Assembly (NCBI GenBank): GCA_937868025.1
Contig: CALMLJ010000336.1
Location: 1-5,719 of the forward strand
DNA from: an uncultured Acidimicrobiaceae bacterium
GTDB taxonomy: Bacteria; Actinomycetota; Acidimicrobiia; Acidimicrobiales; Microtrichaceae
Direction: 5' to 3'
DNA length: 5,719 nucleotides
Positions 1 to 5,248 of this stretch are shown here, one piece after another; within the stretch, counting starts at the first letter, position 1; every line of letters starts with the position of its first letter. The notes under the pieces are model-generated. The model saw only the letters and a list, made by a program, of their open reading frames with translations. It was not told the origin of the DNA and did not search any database. Both the position numbers and the translations under genes were made by a program.

Positions 1-14
1 GCTCCCTCAGGAGC
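1..14 (-). repeat. Short inverted repeat just after the small ORF's stop codon
   Basis: A perfect 5-base stem (GCTCC / GGAGC) encloses a 4-base loop, directly downstream on the minus strand of the stop codon of the small acidic-tailed gene. It could be the top of a transcription terminator hairpin. The stem is short, and any T-run that would support termination would lie beyond the left edge, so the role is a guess. Confidence 0.25.
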
Positions 15-257
15 TCAGTCGTCGGCCTCGGGGTTGGTCCAACTGCCCGGCTCGTACTCTTCGTAGTCGTCGTCGTCTTCGACGTCGGCGGTCGGAGCGC
101 CGTCGTTCAGGATGCCCTCGATGTCGATGTCCGGACCACGCTTCAGCGCACGTGCTTCCTCGAATCGACGATGACGACCCTTCTTCACGGCTGTCTCCCA
201 ATCACTGACGAACGACTCAACGTGCCATCCTAACGTCGGCATGATGGCCCGCACCAA
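15..257 (-). CDS. Small hypothetical protein with acidic C-terminus
   Basis: I do not recognise this 80-residue protein (75 residues from the inner start). Its first half mixes aromatic and basic residues, including Trp11, Trp20 and a KKGRHRR cluster around residues 25-31. The second half is strongly acidic and low in complexity, with a DVEDDDDYEEYEPG stretch near residues 58-71. There is no signal peptide, membrane segment or cysteine. The frame is closed upstream by a stop at 267-269. Three starts compete: TTG at 257, GTG at 254 and ATG at 242. None has a strong Shine-Dalgarno sequence; a weak GAGAAAG lies about 12 bases before the TTG. The ATG at 242 may well be the true start. The gene lies 93 bases after the ribonuclease D stop, so it could have its own promoter. 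It reads as a real coding sequence because it spans the gap with coherent composition, but its function is unknown. Confidence 0.6.
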   Translation of the reverse strand: MVRAIMPTLGWHVESFVSDWETAVKKGRHRRFEEARALKRGPDIDIEGILNDGAPTADVEDDDDYEEYEPGSWTNPEADD

Positions 258-282
258 AGCGGGTGGTCACTTTCTCACGCCC

Positions 283-299
283 ACCGGCCAACCACCGGT
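283..299. repeat. Inverted repeat in the gap between rnd and the small ORF
   Basis: ACCGG at 283-287 pairs with CCGGT at 295-299 around a 7-base loop. It sits in the only sizeable intergenic gap of the window, upstream of the small gene. It could be an operator-like dyad, a weak RNA hairpin, or chance in GC-rich DNA. Confidence 0.25.
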
Positions 300-302
300 C
301 AG

Positions 303-325
303 GTTCCGGAATTCCGCTCCGGACC
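303..325. repeat. Imperfect inverted repeat downstream of ribonuclease D
   Basis: TCCGGA at 305-310 and TCCGGA at 318-323 form a 6-bp stem with a 7-base loop. GG at 303-302 side and CC at 324-325 can extend it if one T (304) is bulged. It begins about 25 bases after the ribonuclease D stop on the minus strand, a plausible place for a transcript-end hairpin. No T-run follows, so it is not a classical intrinsic terminator. It might instead be a protein-binding dyad for the next gene. Confidence 0.3.
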
Positions 326-350
326 GCCGATGTGCACGATTTCGGGCGCC

Positions 351-1538
351 TCAGCCGGCACTTCTTCCGCTTCGCTCCTCGATCACCAACCCGCGCTGAC
401 CGTCGAATGCCATGGCGACCTCGCCGCTCACGAGGCGGCGCAGGGGGATGCCCACCAGCTCAGCTCGCCACCCGGTCCCCAGACGGGCATCGGGGTCGTC
501 GCGGAGGAACGCCTCGAGGTCGGAGCGCGTCGCAATGATCGCCGGATCGATCGACAACTCACGGGACAGCTGGGCGACCCAGGCCGTGACGAGCGGAACG
601 GCCGGACGCATCGCCGCAGGCAGCTCGCTGACCACCGACCCGGCATCGCGACGGGGCTTGTTGCCCGCCGCACCGGCAATGGTGGCGAACAGGTCGTCGG
701 CCACGTGGCGGAGCGAACGTTGGTCGACGCCCCGGATGTCCTTGAGGTCGTCCAACCGCGTCGGGCGAGCGACGGCGAGCCCGACGAGCGCGAGATCCGC
801 GAGCACGTAACGCGGGGTGAGGTCGAGCTCCTGGGCCCGACGCTCGCGCCACGCTGCCAGCTCCTGGGCCACGGCGAGATCGGCACCACGGAGGTGGCGC
901 ACCTCCTTGATGCGACGCCACGCCTCGGACGGATCGCGGGGCCCGCGGGGCTCAGCGACCATCTCCGCGGTCGCCTCGGCGACCCAGCCGATCCGACCGC
1001 GCTGCTCCAGCTCGGCGGTCTGCTTGGCGTGGAGCGCCCGCAGGTTCGCGACATCAGCGGCGGCATAGACGAGCTGCCGGTCGGTCAGCGGCCGGCGCAG
1101 CCAGTCGGTGAGGCGATCGGCCTTGGGTGCCCGCACGCCGAGCTCGCCCTCGAGGAGCGAGGACAACGAGGGGCTGGAGTAACCGAGGAACCCCGCGGCG
1201 AGCTGGGTGTCGAACACCCGGCGCGGCGGGGCGCCGGTGGCGTGTTCGAGCACTTCGAGGTCCTGGCGAGCGGCATGCAGGATTGCCAGGGCGTCGGACT
1301 CGAACATGGGGCGCATCGCCGTGGGATCGATGGCGAGCGGGTCGACGAGGTGGATGACGTCGTTGACCTCGATCTGGATCAGCGCCAACTGCGGGAAGTA
1401 CGTGCGTTCGCGGTGGAACTCGGTGTCGATCGCGTACGCATCGGCCGAGCAGACCTCCTCGACGAGCGCGTCGAGGGCCGAGGCGGTGGTGATCAGGTCG
1501 TGGGGAGGGGCCGGAGGTGGAGCCGCCGGGCTAGCCAC
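351..1538 (-). CDS. rnd: Ribonuclease D (DEDDy 3'-5' exoribonuclease with HRDC domain)
   Basis: This 395-residue protein has the family's layout. An exonuclease domain covers about residues 14-185. Exo I is AIDTEFHRERTY with Asp38 and Glu40; Exo II is HAARQDLEVL with Asp93; Exo III is YAAAD with Tyr158 and Asp162, which places it in the DEDDy subgroup. These acidic residues bind the two metal ions. An HRDC nucleic-acid-binding domain follows at about 203-288, and a further C-terminal helical region at about 300-385 is typical of longer RNase D proteins. In known family members the enzyme trims tRNA and other stable RNA 3' ends in the cytoplasm. The start is GTG at 1538, with GGGA about 6 bases upstream; it overlaps the rhodanese stop by 8 bases, suggesting translational coupling. 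The N-terminus is Ala/Pro-rich. Family assignment is secure; RNA targets here are inferred. Confidence 0.95.
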   Translation of the reverse strand: MASPAAPPPAPPHDLITTASALDALVEEVCSADAYAIDTEFHRERTYFPQLALIQIEVNDVIHLVDPLAIDPTAMRPMFESDALAILHAARQDLEVLEHATGAPPRRVFDTQLAAGFLGYSSPSLSSLLEGELGVRAPKADRLTDWLRRPLTDRQLVYAAADVANLRALHAKQTAELEQRGRIGWVAEATAEMVAEPRGPRDPSEAWRRIKEVRHLRGADLAVAQELAAWRERRAQELDLTPRYVLADLALVGLAVARPTRLDDLKDIRGVDQRSLRHVADDLFATIAGAAGNKPRRDAGSVVSELPAAMRPAVPLVTAWVAQLSRELSIDPAIIATRSDLEAFLRDDPDARLGTGWRAELVGIPLRRLVSGEVAMAFDGQRGLVIEERSGRSAG

Positions 1539-1857
1539 GCTCCATCCCGGTCACCACGTCGCGCCCCGAATCGATCCACGCCATGGTGCCGCCGGCGATG
1601 TTGGTGACGTCGCGGCCGAGCGGCGCGAGGAAGTTGCAGGCGCGCATGCTGCGCCCACCGCTCTTGCAGATCACGAGCACGGGTTCGCCCGACGGGACCT
1701 CGTCGACACGCTGTTCCAGCTCGCTCAGCGGCACGAACAGTGCGCCGGGGACATGGCCGGAGTCGTACTCGTCGGCCTCTCGGACATCGATGACCACGAC
1801 ACCCTCGGCCAGCCGTTCGGCCAGCTCATCGACGTCGATCTCACGTGGTTCTGTCAT
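1531..1857 (-). CDS. Single-domain rhodanese (sulfurtransferase)
   Basis: This 108-residue protein is one rhodanese domain and little else. The N-terminal part carries the CH2A-type motif VVIDVREADEYDSGHVPGAL (residues 21-40). The active-site loop is CKSGGRS with the predicted persulfide cysteine at Cys64, followed by helix SMRACNFLAPLG and the C-terminal motif NIAGGTMAWIDSG (about 86-98). Family members accept sulfur as a Cys-persulfide and pass it to cyanide, thioredoxin or biosynthetic partners. There is no signal peptide, so it is cytoplasmic. The ATG at 1857 lies 4 bases after the mobA stop and has a good ribosome binding site. Its end overlaps the RNase D start by 8 bases. Being next to mobA suggests, but does not prove, a role in sulfur supply for molybdenum cofactor. 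The acceptor cannot be told from the sequence, so no gene symbol is given. Confidence 0.93.
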   Translation of the reverse strand: MTEPREIDVDELAERLAEGVVVIDVREADEYDSGHVPGALFVPLSELEQRVDEVPSGEPVLVICKSGGRSMRACNFLAPLGRDVTNIAGGTMAWIDSGRDVVTGMERG

Positions 1858-1861
1858 GGCG

Positions 1862-2440
1862 TCAACCTACCTGGAAGGGAGCGAGATCACCGGGTTCGTC
1901 CGCGTCGGCGAACGCCGCGCCCCCGTCGACCTCCACGACGTCGATGCCGTCGAGCAGCTCCCGGAACGACGACGCACCGTCGCCGAAGCGGTCCTCGAGC
2001 GCCGGGAGGAGGGCGACGGGCCACACACCGTTCGGCGGAGCCGGGCGGCCGTCGACGGTGACGAGGACGGCCTGACGGGCCTCCACGGCGTCGAGGAGCG
2101 GGCGGACGGCGTCGGCGGTCACGGCCGGCAGGTCGCACGCGAGGCAGACGACGTGGGTCGCGCCCACGAGGAAGGCGGCGTGGAGGGCGGTCAGGACCGC
2201 CCCGACGGGACCCTCGCCGGGCCACAGGTCGTCGACGGCACGGCCGCCGAGGCCCCCGTGGGCAGCCGTCGCGCCCACCAGCATGATGTCGGTGAGGCCC
2301 GCGGCCTCGAGGGCGCGTACCGAGCGGGCACCGAGCGGGGTGCCGGCGACGTCGAGGCTGGCCTTGTCGGCGCCCATCCGGGAGCTCTCGCCGCCGACGA
2401 GAACGGCGCCGATGGTGGTCGGACGGGGCGCGCCCGTCAC
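1862..2440 (-). CDS. mobA: Molybdenum cofactor guanylyltransferase MobA
   Basis: The protein belongs to the MobA-like NTP transferase family (192 residues from this start, the usual size). With GTG at 2440 as residue 1, the nucleotide-binding signature GAVLVGGESSRMGADKA is at 11-27, with Arg21 and Lys26 in the expected places. DDLWPGEGPVGAVLTAL (70-86) matches the conserved D-x(n)-GP-x-G-x-L segment. ACDLPAVTAD (101-110) holds the metal-binding Asp103. The C-terminal ADADEPGDLAPF resembles the usual N-x-N-T-P-x-D-L motif, but imperfectly. MobA joins GMP from GTP to molybdopterin cofactor to give the bis-MGD precursor used by DMSO-reductase-family enzymes. The RMG signature argues for MobA rather than the cytidylyltransferase MocA. 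The start is uncertain: GTG at 2440 leaves 13 bases after the preceding stop, whereas ATG at 2503 adds 21 residues and overlaps that gene by 50 bases. I prefer 2440 because MobA proteins normally begin about ten residues before the signature. Confidence 0.88.
   Translation of the reverse strand: MTGAPRPTTIGAVLVGGESSRMGADKASLDVAGTPLGARSVRALEAAGLTDIMLVGATAAHGGLGGRAVDDLWPGEGPVGAVLTALHAAFLVGATHVVCLACDLPAVTADAVRPLLDAVEARQAVLVTVDGRPAPPNGVWPVALLPALEDRFGDGASSFRELLDGIDVVEVDGGAAFADADEPGDLAPFQVG
1866..1872 (-). promoter_or_regulatory. Ribosome binding site of the rhodanese gene
   Basis: On the minus strand AGGTAGG stands 8 bases before the rhodanese ATG and lies inside the last codons of mobA (Gln-Val-Gly). 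It is the clearest Shine-Dalgarno match in the window; most other genes here have weak ones. It supports the ATG at 1857 and suggests the rhodanese is efficiently translated from the shared transcript. Confidence 0.6.
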
Positions 2441-2452
2441 CGGGTCGACCCG
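2441..2452. repeat. Perfect 12-bp palindrome abutting the mobA start
   Basis: CGGGTCGACCCG reads the same on both strands and fills almost the whole gap between the PLP-enzyme stop and the GTG start proposed for mobA. As RNA it would fold poorly because it has no loop, so it might act as a DNA-binding site, or it may be chance in GC-rich coding sequence. It leaves no good Shine-Dalgarno for GTG 2440, which weakens that start choice. Confidence 0.35.
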
Positions 2453-2453
2453 C

Positions 2454-3683
2454 TCATTCGACGACGCCGCCGTACACGTGCTCGCCGCCGCGGGCCGGGC
2501 CATGGCTGGCGACCGACTCGGCGAGATCGGCGAGGAACGCGTCGACGACCCGATCGTGCCCGGGCGCGAGCATCAGGTGCAGGCCGCCCTGTTGGCGATC
2601 GAGGTTCCAGCCGCGATCGTCCATCTCGTCACAGACCGCGTCCATGTCGTGGCGGTCCGAACCGAACTCGAACACCGACATGTCGGGATCGCTCGTGATG
2701 TGCAGGCCGTCGATGGCACGGATCCCGGCTTGCATGCGCCGGGTCGCGTCGAGCACGCGGGTGGCCAGCCGGAGGTAGCCCTCCTCACCGAGGTGGTTGA
2801 TCGCGGCCCACGCGCCGGCGATGGGCGGACCCGGCCGCGTGCCCGCAGCCGTCGAACTCGCGTACAGACCACCGGGCCACGAGTCGTACATGAAGATCTG
2901 GTGCTGGTACAGCTCCCGATCGCGGTAGGTGATCGTCGACACACCCTTGAACACGTAGCCGTACTTGTGGATGTCGGCGGACAGCGACGTGACCCCCTCG
3001 ACGCGGAAGTCCCACGGTGGCACCGGCTCGCCGAGGCGCTCCCACCAGGGCAGCAGCCAGCCGCCGAGACAGGCGTCGACGTGGCAGAGCAGCTCGTTCT
3101 CGGCAGCGATGGCGGCGATCTCGGTCACCGGGTCGATCACGCCGTAGGGGTAGCAGGGGGTGGAGGCGACGAGGATCGCCGTGCGTTCGTCGATCGCCTC
3201 CTCGTACAGCGCCGGAACGGCCCGGCCGTCGAGGCCGTGGTCGAGCCGGACCATCTCGACGCCGAGGTAGTGGCACGCCTTGGCGAAGGCGGGGTGCGCC
3301 GTGTCGGTGCACACGAGCGTCGGGTGCGTGATGCCGCGCTGGAGCGCCCACTCCCTCGCCGTGTACACGGCGAGGAAGATCGATTCGGTGCCGCCCGAGG
3401 ACAACGACCCGGCGGACGCCCCGAACAGGGACTTGGCGTAGTCGATGACCTCGGTCTCCATCTTGAGGAGCGTCTCGTAGCGGAACGGGTTGAGCGCGTT
3501 CTCGTGGAGGAAGTCGTTGGCGACGGTGTGCAGGAGTTCCTCGAGCTCGGGCTCGTCGGCGTTGTACACGAGGCTGAACGCCTTGCCGTGCCGCCAGTCG
3601 ATGTCGCGTGGTCGCATCTCGGCGAGTTCAGCGAGGAGGTCCGCGCTGCTCCGGCCGGTGATCGGGAAGGTCGAGTCGCCCAT
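2454..3683 (-). CDS. PLP-dependent enzyme, sphingosine-1-phosphate lyase / group II decarboxylase-like
   Basis: This 409-residue protein is a fold-type I PLP enzyme most like sphingosine-1-phosphate lyase. SGGTES (96-101) is the cofactor phosphate loop. DTAHPAFAKA (127-136) carries His130, which should stack on the PLP ring. HVDACLGG (201-208) has Asp203 for the pyridine nitrogen. SADIHKYGYVFKG (235-247) holds the predicted Schiff-base Lys240. WPGGLYASSTAAGTRPG (269-285) closely parallels the S1P-lyase segment ending GSRPG. The family cleaves phosphorylated sphingoid bases or decarboxylates amino acids; the substrate here is unknown. It lacks the N-terminal membrane anchor of eukaryotic S1P lyases, and no signal peptide is visible, so it should be cytosolic. 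The ATG at 3683 lies 30 bases after the DUF3151 stop with no clear Shine-Dalgarno. Automated pipelines might call it glutamate or aspartate decarboxylase-like; the HKYGY and GTRPG segments favour the S1P-lyase branch. Confidence 0.87.
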   Translation of the reverse strand: MGDSTFPITGRSSADLLAELAEMRPRDIDWRHGKAFSLVYNADEPELEELLHTVANDFLHENALNPFRYETLLKMETEVIDYAKSLFGASAGSLSSGGTESIFLAVYTAREWALQRGITHPTLVCTDTAHPAFAKACHYLGVEMVRLDHGLDGRAVPALYEEAIDERTAILVASTPCYPYGVIDPVTEIAAIAAENELLCHVDACLGGWLLPWWERLGEPVPPWDFRVEGVTSLSADIHKYGYVFKGVSTITYRDRELYQHQIFMYDSWPGGLYASSTAAGTRPGPPIAGAWAAINHLGEEGYLRLATRVLDATRRMQAGIRAIDGLHITSDPDMSVFEFGSDRHDMDAVCDEMDDRGWNLDRQQGGLHLMLAPGHDRVVDAFLADLAESVASHGPARGGEHVYGGVVE

Positions 3684-3713
3684 GGCCGCAGAGCGTAGGC
3701 GCAGCGACCGTGC

Positions 3714-4145
3714 CTAGCGCAGCTGGCCTCCGCCATGGGAGTCCCATTCGGGGTCGAGCTGGCGGAGGAAGATCGAGAGTCGCTCGATCTCGTCCTGCTC
3801 GCCGATCTCGGTCGCGGCGCTCAACAGGCCGTTGATCGCTGCGAGCACGCCGCGGTTGGACTCGTGACGCCACCGGAGGTAACCGCTCCCCCGCCATCCG
3901 TTGCCACGCAGCGCGTCGAGACCACGGTGGTAGCCGACGCGGTAGGCCGCGTACCGCTCGACGGGATCGCGCCCGAGCGCCCCGAGCGCGGCCCACGCCG
4001 TGCTGCTGCGGGGGTACGCGACCACAACAGCGGCCACGGCGTCGCGGTCGGAGCCGGCGGCGGCCAGCTGGGCACTGAGCGCCGCAGGCTCCGGCGGAAG
4101 GACGGTCTCGGGAGGACCCGAGGGCGAGAGGTTGATGTCGGACAT
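3714..4145 (-). CDS. DUF3151 domain-containing protein
   Basis: This 143-residue protein matches the actinobacterial DUF3151 family, whose function is not established. The most recognisable part is YAAYRVGYHRGLDALRGNG (65-83), followed by a W-R-H-E-x-N-R-G segment (91-98; WRHESNRGV), then an Ala/Leu-rich helical stretch and GEQDEIERLSIFLRQLDPEW (114-133). The first 20 residues are Pro-rich and probably disordered. The middle (about 38-75) has the look of an alpha-helical, TPR-like repeat (AYPRSSTAWAALGALG), which is my impression rather than a proven domain. There is no signal peptide or membrane segment. The ATG at 4145 follows the patatin stop by 9 bases, with AGGG about 8 bases upstream. 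The family is known from mycobacteria and other actinomycetotes as a conserved hypothetical, so it supports the taxonomic inference. Confidence 0.88.
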   Translation of the reverse strand: MSDINLSPSGPPETVLPPEPAALSAQLAAAGSDRDAVAAVVVAYPRSSTAWAALGALGRDPVERYAAYRVGYHRGLDALRGNGWRGSGYLRWRHESNRGVLAAINGLLSAATEIGEQDEIERLSIFLRQLDPEWDSHGGGQLR

Positions 4146-4154
4146 GGCGCGACC

Positions 4155-5237
4155 CTACGTCAGCGGCGTCACGTCCACGTCGGCGTCGTCGGGCGAACCG
4201 CCGTCGAGCTCGCTCGGGACGTCGGCATCGTCGGGGTCGAGCTCGTCGCGCTCGAGTGCGGCGTCACGCTCGGTCGGCTGACCGTGGCCCCACCGGCCGG
4301 TGACCTTGCCCCGCATCTCGTCGATGACCCGGCGGGCGTCGGCGCGCAGCCGGTCGGCACGGTCGCCCATGGCCTCGTCCTCGTCGTCGGCGTCGAGCTG
4401 GTCGAGGTAGCCGACGGCGTTCAGGTAGCCCTGCTCCATCAGCTCGTCGGTGTGGTCGAAGTCGTCGAAGCGCAGCTCGGGCCGCTCGCCGGGCGGCAGG
4501 ACGATCGCTTCGACATTGCGCGGCAGCGACGCCAGGTCGCGGGAGAACCGGCCGTTGCGGGCGATCCAGTAGGCGATCAGCGCGGCGTCGGCCGGCCGGG
4601 TGATCGCCCGTTTCGGTTTGCCGTGGAGACCGACGTGGAGCACGTAGATCTTGCGGGCACCGAGTTCGATCGCACGGGCGATCGGCACGTTGTTGAGCAC
4701 CCCGCCGTCGAGGAACCGGCGCTCGCCGATCGTCACGACCGGGTAGACCGCTGGCAGCGCTGCCGACGCCAGGATCGGTTCGAGCAACGGACCCTCGCTG
4801 AACCACGTCTCGGCCCCGGCGTCGACGTCGGTCGCAACGCATTGGAACGGCACCGTCAGCTCGTCGAACGTCTCCCGGCCCGAGAGGAACCGCCGGATCG
4901 TCCGGCTCAGGCCGTCGTTCGGGTTGAGCGCGGAGCCCTTGCGAAGGAGTTGCACGGGATTGGGGATCCACGAGCCCGGCATGAGCGTTTCGGGCTCGTG
5001 CTGGATCTCGGTCCAGATCTGCTCGAGGTGACGGATGCCCGCCATCGAGGGGTCGACGGCGAACGCCCCACCGTTCAGGGCCCCCACCGAGCAGCCGAGC
5101 ACGATGTCGGGAACGATCCCGCGCTCGGCGAGCGCCCGGAGCTGGCCCACCTGGATGGCACCCAGGTTGCCGCCCCCACCGAGGACGACGGCGGTCCTGG
5201 GGCGGCGGCGGACGAGGGGACGGACGACCCGGGCCAT
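4155..5237 (-). CDS. Patatin-like phospholipase with acidic C-terminal tail
   Basis: A patatin-family serine hydrolase of 360 residues. After a basic N-terminus (RRRPR near 10-14) comes the oxyanion-hole segment VVLGGGGNLGAIQVG (17-31), then the nucleophile elbow GCSVG with Ser50, and the catalytic Asp177 in the DGG motif (RFLDGGVLNNVP). Together these form the Ser-Asp dyad that hydrolyses acyl esters of phospholipids or other lipids. Residues 1-260 hold the hydrolase core. From about 282 to the end the chain becomes charged and low in complexity, rich in Asp, Glu and Arg, probably disordered. The frame stays open far upstream to 5561, but that part overlaps the alpha/beta hydrolase and is Arg/Pro-rich shadow sequence; the ATG at 5237 fits the family's N-terminus and leaves 11 bases after the upstream stop. 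The oxyanion loop has Leu where most patatins have Arg or Lys. No signal peptide is seen; substrate unknown. Confidence 0.92.
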   Translation of the reverse strand: MARVVRPLVRRRPRTAVVLGGGGNLGAIQVGQLRALAERGIVPDIVLGCSVGALNGGAFAVDPSMAGIRHLEQIWTEIQHEPETLMPGSWIPNPVQLLRKGSALNPNDGLSRTIRRFLSGRETFDELTVPFQCVATDVDAGAETWFSEGPLLEPILASAALPAVYPVVTIGERRFLDGGVLNNVPIARAIELGARKIYVLHVGLHGKPKRAITRPADAALIAYWIARNGRFSRDLASLPRNVEAIVLPPGERPELRFDDFDHTDELMEQGYLNAVGYLDQLDADDEDEAMGDRADRLRADARRVIDEMRGKVTGRWGHGQPTERDAALERDELDPDDADVPSELDGGSPDDADVDVTPLT

Positions 5238-5248
5238 GGGGCGTGAAC

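Noticed and set aside
60..95. GTC/GTCG triplet-like repeat tract
   Set aside because: On the minus strand this encodes the Asp/Glu-rich tail of the small protein (repeated GAC/GAG codons), so it is low-complexity coding sequence rather than a separate repeat element.
330..1607. Open frame of 425 codons on the plus strand opposite ribonuclease D
   Set aside because: It mirrors a gene with intact DEDDy and HRDC motifs; its translation is Arg/Gly/Asp-rich with no recognisable domain. Long antisense frames are common in GC-rich DNA because stop codons are scarce.
2283..3698. Open frame of 471 codons on the plus strand opposite the PLP enzyme
   Set aside because: The minus strand carries all the PLP-enzyme motifs. 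The plus-strand product is Val/Arg/Asp-rich without a fold signature, so it is a shadow frame.
3735..5246. Open frame of 503 codons on the plus strand across DUF3151 and patatin
   Set aside because: It spans two well-supported minus-strand genes and their gap, and its translation shows no domain. It is a composition effect.
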